A stretch of 44,360 bases of DNA from Erythrobacter rubeus (GCF_014705715.1 NZ_JACXLC010000001.1:1-44360); one strand, 5' to 3'; shown: positions 1 through 8,878, numbered from the stretch's first letter. Numbers and translations are program-made. Notes: generated by a model not told the origin, from the sequence alone.

Positions 1-1
1 C

Positions 2-1222
2 TCGGCTTCGGCTCCCAATGGCACGGTGGTGATCGAGGCCGACGGCACGCTCACCTACACGCCGAATGCAGACTTCAACGGCAGCGATACGATCACCTAC
101 GAGATCAGCGACGGCGAGGGCGGGGTTGCAATTGGCACGGTTTCGGTCACGGTCAACAGCGTCAATGACTTGCCGACTGATGAGCCCGAGGCAGTAGATG
201 CATTCAGCGGTGCACCTACGATCATCGACGTGCTCGATAATGCCAGCGACCCTGATGGCGATCCATTGAGCGTGATCATTGCCACCGTCGATGTGGGCGA
301 GGTTGTCATCAATCCGGACGGCACGCTTACTTATACGCCGCCGGACGGTTTCACCGGTATTGCTACGATCCGCTACACCATATCGGATGGCAATGGCGGG
401 TTCGTAAACTCGACCGCGACCGTCAATATCTCGGCGGCTGGTGCGGATCTGACGGCGCTGCTCGGCGAAAACCGCAATCGTGGATTGCCCGATCCGTATT
501 TGGTCGACGAGGTGCTCGACCAGTCGGAAGAATTCATCACTACACCGCTGATCATCGTCGATACGGTGAACGGCTTCCGCCCACTTGGCGGCACCGGCTC
601 GCTCAATGTCGAACAGCCGCTCCTCGAAGCGGTAAACGGCGTCAGGTCATTGAATGGGATCGGCGATTTCGATCGTAGCCGTCATCCTATCGATGGTGTG
701 ATCCGCTACCTCGATCACATTCGCGATCTGCGTTTTGGCGTCGATCGTCTGCTCGATCCGCGGTTCGGCGATTTTCTTCCCGAGGCGCTCACAGGGTTCT
801 CGGTGCGCCAGCTCGATACCGGCAACGACCAGGTGATGATCGAATCCATCGTGCGCGACCGCGTCGTCTATGTTGAAATGCGCGATATCGGCGAGGGTTC
901 GGCCTCTCCTATCGCCGAATTCCAGCTTTTGACGCGCGATGGCTCGCCGCTGCCCGACTGGATCCGGATCGATCCTCGCGGTCTGGCGATCATCGAGCGC
1001 CCGGCTGACGCCGAAGAATTGCGCCTGATCGTACGCGCTATCACAGAAGACGGCGAAACCATTGATATCCCGGTCAGAATTCAAGGTGCGACCGGCGAAA
1101 TCCAAACCGATGTGCCGCACGATAAATCGCTCGTCCGTGCGGAAACGCTCGGTGCGATGATGGCACGAGAAAGCTCTGAAACAAGCGATGAAGTCGACGA
1201 TCTGCTCGCCGCTTTCGTGTAG
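2..1222 (+). CDS. C-terminal part of a large cadherin/Ig-like tandem-repeat adhesin (5' end outside window)
   Basis: The reading frame is open from the first bases, so the start lies upstream. The visible part opens with two tandem bacterial Ig/cadherin-like repeats (codons about 1-145), each showing the pattern DGTLTYTP...G...TI.Y.ISDG.GG followed by a V-rich strand; the second also has the DPDGDPL calcium-site-like turn. About 250 residues without obvious repeats follow, including a PLPDWIRIDP segment like putative Ig domains. The protein ends in an acidic/hydrophobic tail (DDLLAAFV), which resembles the unprocessed C-terminal signals of type I secreted proteins. It is 27 bp upstream of a TolC-like gene and heads the export cluster, so it is probably the exported surface protein. 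Family assignment is firm; function as adhesin is inferred from the repeats. Confidence 0.8.
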   Translation, partial: SASAPNGTVVIEADGTLTYTPNADFNGSDTITYEISDGEGGVAIGTVSVTVNSVNDLPTDEPEAVDAFSGAPTIIDVLDNASDPDGDPLSVIIATVDVGEVVINPDGTLTYTPPDGFTGIATIRYTISDGNGGFVNSTATVNISAAGADLTALLGENRNRGLPDPYLVDEVLDQSEEFITTPLIIVDTVNGFRPLGGTGSLNVEQPLLEAVNGVRSLNGIGDFDRSRHPIDGVIRYLDHIRDLRFGVDRLLDPRFGDFLPEALTGFSVRQLDTGNDQVMIESIVRDRVVYVEMRDIGEGSASPIAEFQLLTRDGSPLPDWIRIDPRGLAIIERPADAEELRLIVRAITEDGETIDIPVRIQGATGEIQTDVPHDKSLVRAETLGAMMARESSETSDEVDDLLAAFV

Positions 1223-1249
1223 AAGACAAGAACGGATGAAGGTAAATTC

Positions 1250-2746
1250 ATGAATAAGGGAATCGCACTGCTCGGCGCTTCGACATTCTTTCTGGGTGCC
1301 TGCGCGACCGTGCCGGAACCTTTTACGTCGGCCGAGCTGCAAGAAGCGGCTTCGCGGAACTTTGCCGAAGTCGATGCCGAGCAGGAGCCGGTGACCGCGC
1401 CGATCGACCTTTATGAAGCGATGGCTCGCGCGCTGAAATACAATCTCGACTATAAAGTCGAACTAATGGAAATTGCCCTGAGAGAGCGTGAACTCGATCT
1501 GCAGCGTTACGATATGCTGCCGCAACTGGTTGCAAATGCTGGGTATGCAGGTCGCAACAACTTTTCTGGCGCTAGTTCATTGTCCCTGATTACTCAGCAG
1601 CAATCTCTTGAACCGTCGACCTCCCAAGAGCGCGATCTGTTCACCGCCGATTTGTCGTTAAGTTGGGACGTTTTGGACTTTGGATTGTCCTATGTCCGAG
1701 CGAAGCAAGGGGCGGACGAGGTGCTGATATCACAGGAGCGTCGACGAAAGGTCGCCAATCGTGTAATCGAAGACGTGCGTTCCTCATACTGGCGGGCGGT
1801 CAGCGCAGAGCGGTTGCTTACCAAGCTGCAAGAACTCGAAAGCTCAGTCACTACAACGCTTGAAAATTCCGAGCGATTGTCTGAACGTCGGTTGTCCGCA
1901 CCACTGACAGCTCTGACTTACCAGCGCGAGTTGCTGCAAATCCAGTCGCAGATACGGACGCTACAGCGTGAGCTTGTTGTCGCTAAATCGCAACTTGCGG
2001 CGCTTATGAACCTAAGGCCAGGAACCGACTTCTCGCTTGCGCTGCCAGATCGGACCGATCATCTACCCGCCGTCGAGTACGATGGCGAAGACATGATGAT
2101 GACAGCGTTGCTCAATCGCGCCGAGCTGCGCGAGGTAGGCTATCGACAGAGAATAAACGCTCGCGAGTTGGATGCCGCATTACTGTCGGCGCTGCCTAGC
2201 TTTCGCGGTGTCTTGGGTGTTAATGTGGATTCGAATGACTTTCTATTCAATAACGACTGGGTGAATTACGGAGCAAGGGCAAGCTGGAACGTCCTCAATC
2301 TATTCCGGCTCCCAGCTCAAAAGAGAGCGGTTCGCGCTCAAAACGATTTGCTGGAGCAGCGCGAGCTGGCGCTAACTATGGCTGTTGTCACGCAGGTCCA
2401 CGTTGCACGAGCGCGTTTTGGGCACCTACGCGAAGAATTGGAGACCGTCTCGCGGCAGATGACTGTGCAGGACAAGATACTGAACCAGATTCGCGCTGGT
2501 CACGCCACCGGAGTGATGAGCCGCCAAACACTGCTGCGCGAAGAAATGAACACGTTGGTCGCGGAAGTGCAATACGATATCGCCTATGCTGAAGCGCAGA
2601 ACGCCTATGCGAACTTGTTCGCTTCCATGGGTATTGATGAGTTCAGCCCTGAAGTGACGGGCCAAGAAGATGTCGCCACTCTGCGAGCATCGCTGGCAAA
2701 GCTTTGGCAGGATCGCGAAGCAGCTGTAAGGCTCTCGGGGCAGTGA
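1250..2746 (+). CDS. TolC family outer-membrane lipoprotein
   Basis: The product is a 498-residue outer-membrane channel of the TolC superfamily. The N-terminus is a lipoprotein signal with lipobox LGAC, lipidated cysteine at residue 18. The rest is long amphipathic helix interrupted by strand segments, in two similar halves, with typical heptad-rich stretches (for example around residues 180-250 and 390-450). The start is supported by GAAGG about 7 bp upstream of the ATG. It follows the adhesin gene by 27 bp and precedes an adaptor gene by 3 bp, so it is almost surely co-transcribed. By family it forms the trans-periplasmic duct that docks onto HlyD-type adaptors encoded next to it. Length is ordinary for the family. 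Confidence 0.85.
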   Translation: MNKGIALLGASTFFLGACATVPEPFTSAELQEAASRNFAEVDAEQEPVTAPIDLYEAMARALKYNLDYKVELMEIALRERELDLQRYDMLPQLVANAGYAGRNNFSGASSLSLITQQQSLEPSTSQERDLFTADLSLSWDVLDFGLSYVRAKQGADEVLISQERRRKVANRVIEDVRSSYWRAVSAERLLTKLQELESSVTTTLENSERLSERRLSAPLTALTYQRELLQIQSQIRTLQRELVVAKSQLAALMNLRPGTDFSLALPDRTDHLPAVEYDGEDMMMTALLNRAELREVGYRQRINARELDAALLSALPSFRGVLGVNVDSNDFLFNNDWVNYGARASWNVLNLFRLPAQKRAVRAQNDLLEQRELALTMAVVTQVHVARARFGHLREELETVSRQMTVQDKILNQIRAGHATGVMSRQTLLREEMNTLVAEVQYDIAYAEAQNAYANLFASMGIDEFSPEVTGQEDVATLRASLAKLWQDREAAVRLSGQ

Positions 2747-2749
2747 CGC

Positions 2750-3694
2750 ATGCCTGAAACAGAGCGGGTTGAGAAACCCACGACTCCTATAGCGCGCGAC
2801 AAGCGCAAATATGCGATCGGCGGCATCGCTAGTGTTGGCATGTTGGCCCTTTTTGCATTAGCGATAACTAATGGTGAAGAAACGGAATGGTCAAATAGTG
2901 AATCAAACGATACGGCAAATCCGCAAAACGCAGAGGTTCCTGCTTTAGAGACTGAAACTGAGGGCACGGATGAACCCGTCTTCGAGGCGCGAGGAGTCAT
3001 TGCTGCAAAGCAGGAGTCCACGATCGCTTCGCGTCTGACGGCGCGTATACTTTCCATACCTGTAGGTGAAGGGGGTAGCTTCCGTCGTGGTGCAACCTTG
3101 GCAACCTTTGACTGTTCCATGATTCGGGCGCAGCTTACAGCGGCCCGCGCCGCAACAACCGCCTATCGGAAAACTCACGAAACCAACGTCGAGCTGGACA
3201 CCTACGAAGCAGTCGGAACGAACGAGGTTGAAGTATCTGAGGCCAACCTCGGACAAGCTATCGCTGAAGCCAACGCAATACGAGCACAGCTCAATGATTG
3301 TAGCGTCACGGCCCCGTTCTCCGGCACTGTCGTTGAACAAATCGCCAATCGCGGGGAGGTTGCGGCAAGCGGACAGCCATTGCTGAAAATTCAAAGCGGC
3401 AATGACCTTGAGGCAGAACTCATCGTTCCGAGCAATTGGCTTAATTGGCTAAGAGCTGGGGCAGAGTTCGATTTTGTAATTGACGAGACGGGCACGGCGA
3501 TACCCGGCGCTGTCACTCAATTAGGTGCCTCGGTCGATCCGGTCAGCAAAACGATACGCGTAAAGGCCGATATCGATCCGGGCGAAGCACTTGTCCTGCC
3601 AGGCATGAGCGGGACTGCCTCTTTCGGCATGCCTGACGTACAAATCGACTCGGCAAATGTGTCAGCGGGTGACGATGGCAGCCAGTCGTCCTGA
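2750..3694 (+). CDS. HlyD/RND-type periplasmic adaptor (membrane fusion protein)
   Basis: This 314-residue protein has one N-terminal membrane segment (about residues 24-41), a Thr/Glu-rich linker, and then the usual adaptor order: a first lipoyl half-motif (ILSIPVGEGGSFRRGATLATFD), a short helical hairpin (residues about 125-185), the second lipoyl half (APFSGTVVEQIANRGEVA) and a beta-barrel region. The hairpin is short, as in RND or small HlyD-like adaptors. It starts 3 bp after the TolC gene stop. Its 3' end overlaps the start of the next adaptor gene. By family it bridges an inner-membrane protein and the TolC duct. Two different adaptors in one cluster suggests a heteromeric assembly, which is inference. 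Confidence 0.82.
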   Translation: MPETERVEKPTTPIARDKRKYAIGGIASVGMLALFALAITNGEETEWSNSESNDTANPQNAEVPALETETEGTDEPVFEARGVIAAKQESTIASRLTARILSIPVGEGGSFRRGATLATFDCSMIRAQLTAARAATTAYRKTHETNVELDTYEAVGTNEVEVSEANLGQAIAEANAIRAQLNDCSVTAPFSGTVVEQIANRGEVAASGQPLLKIQSGNDLEAELIVPSNWLNWLRAGAEFDFVIDETGTAIPGAVTQLGASVDPVSKTIRVKADIDPGEALVLPGMSGTASFGMPDVQIDSANVSAGDDGSQSS

Positions 3695-5063
3695 ACCAGC
3701 GAAGGCTCGTCTTCAGTTGAGCGATATTGCGACCGGCAGCAGTCCGGGCGACGCCAAGACGCTTGCAGTGCTGCTCCAATTTGAGGCCGACATTCGGCGC
3801 CAATCGACCCTTCCAGAACTGCAATATCTCGTCGCGAACGAAGCGCGCGCCATCCTTCCCTATGGGCAGATGTTTGTGCTTTGCAAGGCCACCTTAGGCG
3901 AGGGCTACGAGGTCAAATGCGCATCCTCGCTGGCGACGGTCGACCGTAATGCGCCGCTAATCCATGCACTGGAGAGGATGCTTGCAGAGCTCGCGAGCGA
4001 GTTCGACTTTGCCAAACCGCGCGAATTTGATGTCGCGCGCGTCAAGACTGACGAAGCCCTCTCAGATTATCCCTACTCGCAAATGTATTGGCAGCCGCTG
4101 CCCGGCGAAGATGGTACGCCGTTTGGCGGGTTGCTGATCGCGCGCGAAGAAACGCTGCGCGACGGCGAGAAGTACCGCCTCGCACGCATTGCCGAGACGA
4201 CAGCGCATGCTTGGCGTGCGCTCACCAATAACAGGCCGGTTCGCAGAATACCCTTGCTCGATAGCCGCAAGAAGAAATGGATCGCAGCTGGTGTCGCGGT
4301 CGTTATGCTATTCCCGGTGCGCCTAACCGCGCTCGCCCCTGCGGAGATCGTGGCTGAGCGGCCCTACGTGATTGCCGCTCCGTTTTCCGGCCGCATCGCA
4401 TCGGTCGAAGTTATACCCAACGCAGCCGTACGAAAGGGGGAGGTGCTGTTGCGTTTCGACGATGTACGGCTCGCGAATGAGCTAGAACTGGCCGAAGAAC
4501 GGCTCGCCGTTGCGCGCTCGCGGCTTGAACGCTCGACCAGCACGGCATTTGCCGAGCGCGACGAGACATACGACATCTCGATAATGCAGGCCGAGGTTGA
4601 GGTGGCGCAGGCCGAATACAACTACGCACGTCAGCTTGCAGGCCAATCGGCGATCGGTGCGCCGCGCGATGGTATGGCATTATTCAGCGACCGGCGCGAC
4701 TGGGAGGGGCGTGCAGTCAATGTCGGCGAACCGATCATGCAGGTGGTTAACCCCAATGAAGTGATGATCCGGATCGATTTGCCCGCAGCCGAACAAATGT
4801 CTCTCGATCAGGGCGCCAAGGTCAAGATGTGGCTTGACTCGCAGCCGCTCTGGGCGATTGATGGTGTGTTGGAAACGGCGAGCTATCAAGCACGGGAAAC
4901 CCCGGACGGCACTCTGGCTTTCGCGCTCACGGCTACGATCGACGGCGATAATCCGCGCATCGGCTCTCGCGGGACAGCTCAGGTCTATGGCCGTTGGGTG
5001 CCGCTAATTTATTCACTGCTGCGGCGACCGATCGCAGCGCTGCGCCAGTTTGTCGGAGTATGA
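3675..5063 (+). CDS. HlyD-type adaptor with N-terminal GAF-like domain
   Basis: The product has about 462 residues. Residues about 20-185 are soluble and look like a GAF-type sensory fold (helix, then strands PYGQMFVLCKA and GTPFGGLLIARE). A single membrane segment follows (KKWIAAGVAVVMLFPVRL), then a HlyD region: lipoyl half (VIAAPFSGRIASVEV), a coiled-coil hairpin and a beta-barrel part. I chose the ATG at 3675 over 3657, since the earlier start adds six residues without clear homology; both overlap the preceding gene. The stop overlaps the next start (ATGA). The topology would place the GAF-like part in the cytoplasm and the adaptor in the periplasm, so export might respond to a cytoplasmic signal. 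That role is inferred. Confidence 0.75.
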   Translation: MAASRPEPAKARLQLSDIATGSSPGDAKTLAVLLQFEADIRRQSTLPELQYLVANEARAILPYGQMFVLCKATLGEGYEVKCASSLATVDRNAPLIHALERMLAELASEFDFAKPREFDVARVKTDEALSDYPYSQMYWQPLPGEDGTPFGGLLIAREETLRDGEKYRLARIAETTAHAWRALTNNRPVRRIPLLDSRKKKWIAAGVAVVMLFPVRLTALAPAEIVAERPYVIAAPFSGRIASVEVIPNAAVRKGEVLLRFDDVRLANELELAEERLAVARSRLERSTSTAFAERDETYDISIMQAEVEVAQAEYNYARQLAGQSAIGAPRDGMALFSDRRDWEGRAVNVGEPIMQVVNPNEVMIRIDLPAAEQMSLDQGAKVKMWLDSQPLWAIDGVLETASYQARETPDGTLAFALTATIDGDNPRIGSRGTAQVYGRWVPLIYSLLRRPIAALRQFVGV

Positions 5064-7219
5064 CCTCCGCCGCCATCCCGATCCAGCTGCCGCGGCTTCC
5101 CAATCCGCCCACGATCCCCGCCTTGCGGCAAGAATTGCGGATTGAGCCAGGCGTGCCGCTGGTCAACGGAGCGCCAAGCTGGACACTATTCGATCCCGTC
5201 AGGCATTCGTTTTACCAGCTCGGGCGGACCGAGTTTTTAATTCTCTCACATTGGGCAAGCGGCGATCTGGCGCGGATCGGCGAAGCGCTTGAACGCGTGG
5301 GGCTAGATGGCCATGAGGGGAATGACGCCTTTAATCGGGTCATTGAGTTCGCAGCGATCAACGGGCTGACGATCGGACCCATGGGCGAAGATACGGTCGC
5401 TGCCTTCACTGAACAGCGTGCCCGCGGCGAGAAAGCGGCGTGGAAGTGGCTGCTCGACAATTACCTCTTTGTCCGCATTCCGCTCATTAAACCGGCGCGC
5501 TTTCTGAAGCGTACTATCGGACATGTTCGCCTATTATGGTCGGTTTACAGTCTTCTTTTTTTTATGGTGCTTGGGGTCACGGGCCTCTTGCTCGTATCTC
5601 GCCAGTGGGACGCATTCATCGGCTCATTCCTCTACTTTTTCAGCTGGCAGGGACTTATCGCATATGGTCTTGGCCTGTTCGTGGTGAAGATATTGCACGA
5701 GCTTGGCCATGCCTACACCGCGACACGATACGGAGCCCACGTTCCGACGATGGGCGTGAGCTTTCTCGTCATGATGCCGGTGCTTTACACCGACACGACG
5801 GCGGCATGGCGGCTCAAATCGCGTAAGCAACGCCTTGCCATCGATTGCGCGGGCGTTGCGACCGAACTGATGGTTGCGAGCATCGCGACCATGGCGTGGG
5901 TGCTGCTCCCCGACGGGATGCTGCGTAGCGTCGCATTCATACTCGCAACCACTAGCTGGGTGATGAGCCTGGTCATCAACCTCAATCCGTTTATGCGGTT
6001 TGATGGGTACTATGTACTCGCCGATCTGCTCAACGTACCAAACCTTCAGCCGCGCGCGTTTGCGCTTGGAAAGTGGAAGATGAGGGAATGGCTGTTTGCA
6101 CTGGGAGAGCCGGCCGCCGAAGACGTGCCGATGAAACTGCGCCGTGGCATGATCCTTTACGCTTACGCCACTTGGATCTATCGGCTGTTCCTGTTTACCG
6201 GTATCGCAGTCCTTATTTATAACGTGTTGTTCCAGCCGCTCGGTTTGATCCTCGCGGCGATCGAATTGACTGTGTTCGTTGGGCGTCCAATTCTCAACGA
6301 GCTGCGTGTGTGGTGGGACGAGCGAGAGCGAGTTATGCAGACGCGGCGCCGTAGGACTTGGATGTGGGTCGGCACAACAATGCTTTTGCTCGCATTCCTG
6401 CCGATGGATCGAAATGTTGACGCTTATGCCGTGTTAACGCCCGTCGGTGCTGCCCCCATAGTTTCTGGCGAACCCGCCCGCGTGATACGGGTGATCGCCC
6501 GCAATGGCCAGAGCGTGACGGTCGGCGATCCGATCATCGAGCTGGACGCGCCCGAACTCAAAGCGCAGGCGGCGCAGACCAAGGTGCGAATCGCGCAGCT
6601 TCGCTTGCAGATGGGCCGGGCTGTCTCAAACGACGAAGATCGCTCCAACCGAGCCGTCATTGAGCGCGAGCTGGCGCGTGAGACCGGCAAGCTCGCCGGG
6701 CTGGAGCGTCGCGCTGAAAAGCTAGTATTGCGCGCACAAGTGGCCGGAGTTGTATCTGACCTCGATACTGTGATTCATGCCGGGCGCTGGATTAGCGGTG
6801 AAGAGGTCATCGCACATATTGTTACGCCATCCGATTACGACGTGCAGGCTTATGTCTCCGAAAATGATGTTTGGCGCGTGAAACAGGGCGCCCTAGGGAC
6901 CTTTGTAGCATCTGACGCAGGCGGACCATCACGATCGGCCAAGCTTATCGAGGTTTCATCGAGCGCGATCGAACGGCTGGAACAACCAATTCTGGCCTCG
7001 AAGAATGGTGGACCCATTGCTGTCGATGAATCGGGTGACCGACTTGCGCCGCGCGAAGCGCTTTATCGCGTGCGCCTGATTGCTGAAAAAGGTGAACTCA
7101 GCGATACTGATCACCTAATCCAAATTGTGCCTGGCACCGTCCAAATCCGCACTAACGGTCGCTCGTTTGCAGATTGGGCTGGGACACAGCTTGTGCGAAC
7201 GGTTCGAAGAGTTTTTTGA
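5060..7219 (+). CDS. M50 (site-2-protease-like) membrane metallopeptidase fused to a HlyD/lipoyl domain
   Basis: The ATG at 5060 overlaps the previous stop as ATGA, giving 719 residues. A soluble N-terminal part (about 1-140) is followed by several membrane segments carrying both zinc-site elements of the M50 family: HELGH at residues 213-217 and a downstream NPFMRFDG motif with Asp315. After a further membrane region, a last membrane helix near residue 435 leads to a periplasmic HlyD-like part: a lipoyl half (PARVIRVIARNGQSVTVGD), a coiled coil of about 60 residues and the second half (LRAQVAGVVSDLDTVIHAG). Both catalytic motifs look intact. It is the last gene of the exporter cluster and occupies the place where an ABC transporter would be expected. 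Whether it processes the adhesin, forms the inner-membrane channel, or both, cannot be told from sequence. Confidence 0.82.
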   Translation: MTSAAIPIQLPRLPNPPTIPALRQELRIEPGVPLVNGAPSWTLFDPVRHSFYQLGRTEFLILSHWASGDLARIGEALERVGLDGHEGNDAFNRVIEFAAINGLTIGPMGEDTVAAFTEQRARGEKAAWKWLLDNYLFVRIPLIKPARFLKRTIGHVRLLWSVYSLLFFMVLGVTGLLLVSRQWDAFIGSFLYFFSWQGLIAYGLGLFVVKILHELGHAYTATRYGAHVPTMGVSFLVMMPVLYTDTTAAWRLKSRKQRLAIDCAGVATELMVASIATMAWVLLPDGMLRSVAFILATTSWVMSLVINLNPFMRFDGYYVLADLLNVPNLQPRAFALGKWKMREWLFALGEPAAEDVPMKLRRGMILYAYATWIYRLFLFTGIAVLIYNVLFQPLGLILAAIELTVFVGRPILNELRVWWDERERVMQTRRRRTWMWVGTTMLLLAFLPMDRNVDAYAVLTPVGAAPIVSGEPARVIRVIARNGQSVTVGDPIIELDAPELKAQAAQTKVRIAQLRLQMGRAVSNDEDRSNRAVIERELARETGKLAGLERRAEKLVLRAQVAGVVSDLDTVIHAGRWISGEEVIAHIVTPSDYDVQAYVSENDVWRVKQGALGTFVASDAGGPSRSAKLIEVSSSAIERLEQPILASKNGGPIAVDESGDRLAPREALYRVRLIAEKGELSDTDHLIQIVPGTVQIRTNGRSFADWAGTQLVRTVRRVF

Positions 7220-7807
7220 CCGCCGCAACAACCTATTTTCATAAGAGGATTGGAGACATCAAATAGTTACATTTCTTCGCTTCTTGCTTTCTCTAACAAT
7301 CCTCTGGACTGACGCAACATGAAGCCAAGCGCCTCACCGCTTTTAAGTAACGGACGTCAGTTATAAAAATCCTATTTAAGTCTCAAAAAGCGGCATCATC
7401 GCACAGCCTGCAGTAGTAGCAGACTTATTGGCAAATAATCGGCTGCGCCGCTACACGGTTCCAATAGCGGTTTTTTGCCTAGCTGCGGACGACCCTTTTG
7501 AGGCTCGGCAGCGCGAACACTTTCGTTCGACGCTCGCTTTTGAATTTTAGATAAATGCTTCAGATTTGGGGTCGTGATTTGCTTGGATAAGCGCAGAACT
7601 CGTTTTCGAAAGTTGATGCTAATCCGATTTGGCCATCTATCGTCGAGCTCGCACTGCCGAGCGGCGCTACCTCAACGACGCTGGTGAGCTGACTGAACGC
7701 TTTTCGTTTACGCATTAATGGTGAGCAGACTCGACAACGCACTGGGCCGAGCCTGCTCGGAACTGCGTGCGCCCCCGCAATGTGCGACTAGCCTGTGTTG
7801 GATCTTC
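7220..7807. other. 588-bp intergenic region between convergent genes
   Basis: No gene is convincing here. It holds the terminator at 7448-7476, a wide inverted repeat (ACTGACG near 7308, CGTCAGT near 7352) and a 31-codon open stretch without a start at 7623-7718 whose Arg-rich protein-like composition could be a gene remnant. The base composition is more AT-rich than the preceding operon. Confidence 0.5.
7448..7476 (+). terminator. Rho-independent terminator after the exporter cluster
   Basis: A perfect 6-bp stem CCGCTA/TAGCGG (7448-7453 and 7465-7470) with an 11-base loop is followed directly by six T. It lies 229 bp after the M50 gene stop. The large loop and short stem make it a modest-strength candidate. 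Confidence 0.5.
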
Positions 7808-8494
7808 TTACATTTGAGAAACGCATCTCTGATGAATTCCGAGATCCTCATTCATCGGTTCGGCGCCATCTTGAGCGAACTGAATGCAGGTCAGTCTAAA
7901 GCGATCATCAAGTAAGAGCTGCGCGAGAATCTCTCTGGTGATTGGTCTTGCGAAACGAACACCAGTCTGCCCGCTGCTGGACCAACGAATCGAAACTGCT
8001 TCAAACTCAATACCGCAGAATGAGATCGAAAGGAGCGACCCTGGTGCCATCATCTTTAGACCGCTCAATCGCATGCCGCCGATCGAGATGTTTTCAATGG
8101 TGGCATTATGTTCTGCTCCATCGATCCAGCATCGAGCTGTTGCTTTGCAGGGTACACGGACGGATCGACTTGGAAACGCTCCACGACGTTCGCGGACATT
8201 GTCGAGGTGTTCCAGCCCGAAGTTATTTCCTTCGCGCCACGCGACCCGTGCGTTGATGCATGAATTGGTTTCCCAGAAATAGCTGAGTTTGTCGCCGACA
8301 TCGAGATCAGCATCGACTTCAATTCTAGCGCCGCCGATCGATGAATTTCTGATGAGCCCCATCGTGACTTTTTGCGATGCAATTACGCAGCATGGCCGAT
8401 AGGTCGCCTGATGGCGTTCGTTCTTACGACGGTCGACGATCAACTCATGTCCAGTGTCGGCGACAGCGCTCAAGAGACCGCTTGCTTTTGACAT
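7808..8494 (-). CDS. Tandem PilZ-domain protein (c-di-GMP binding)
   Basis: The product is a 228-residue cytoplasmic protein with two PilZ-like domains. The first has the c-di-GMP motif in good form: R23xxxR27 and N50-S-S-I-G-G55. The second, about residues 100-190, keeps NISIGG but its upstream arginines are spaced as RSVR, not RxxxR, so it may not bind ligand. I start at ATG 8494 because AGGAGAG lies about 6 bp upstream; an ATG 15 bp earlier would put that site inside the coding region. It is convergent with the adhesin exporter. PilZ proteins commonly control adhesion, motility or polysaccharide output, so a link to the adhesin is plausible but not shown. Confidence 0.82.
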   Translation of the reverse strand: MSKASGLLSAVADTGHELIVDRRKNERHQATYRPCCVIASQKVTMGLIRNSSIGGARIEVDADLDVGDKLSYFWETNSCINARVAWREGNNFGLEHLDNVRERRGAFPSRSVRVPCKATARCWIDGAEHNATIENISIGGMRLSGLKMMAPGSLLSISFCGIEFEAVSIRWSSSGQTGVRFARPITREILAQLLLDDRFRLTCIQFAQDGAEPMNEDLGIHQRCVSQM

Positions 8495-8813
8495 CTTAGC
8501 TCTCCTCATTTGTTCGATCGGATGCGGGAAGTATACCGATCAGTTGTGGCGATCCTTCCGCCCTTGGAAGGGGACCAACCAGACCATGGGCTGGGAAGGA
8601 CCGCCGCAATCGAGCAAGCTGCCGAAATGACCAACAGTGCTGCTTCTAGCGTCCTGCACGTGATTCCCAGTCGTCAAAGACTCGATGTCACGTACGGAGC
8701 CTAAAGCTGCACTTCCGCTCGAATGTACTTCACAATAGCGGTGCTGATCTGTCCCCGTCAGTGTCCTACCGTGACTGTCACGTCAAAACTGACGCCCCTT
8801 CAGAAAAAGTGAA

Positions 8814-8833
8814 GTTACACTCTTGCGTGTAAC
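8814..8833. promoter_or_regulatory. Perfect dyad GTTACAC-N6-GTGTAAC, possible operator
   Basis: Seven-base arms flank a 6-base centre, about 120 bp upstream of the regulator gene; a further GTAACA half-site follows three bases later. The spacing suits a dimeric regulator, perhaps the adjacent one acting on itself. No T-run follows, so a terminator is unlikely. Confidence 0.4.
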
Positions 8834-8851
8834 GCTGTAACAATCACGCGC

Positions 8852-8878
8852 TTCAGGGATTTTTGGGAGTCCCCTGAA
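8852..8878. repeat. Inverted repeat TTCAGGG / CCCTGAA
   Basis: Perfect 7-base arms with a 13-base loop lie 77 bp before the regulator start. It could be a hairpin in the 5' leader or an operator; the sequence does not decide. Confidence 0.35.

Noticed and set aside
8510..8704. 64-codon + strand frame starting in the PilZ promoter region
   Set aside because: No ribosome site, unremarkable composition, no family resemblance.
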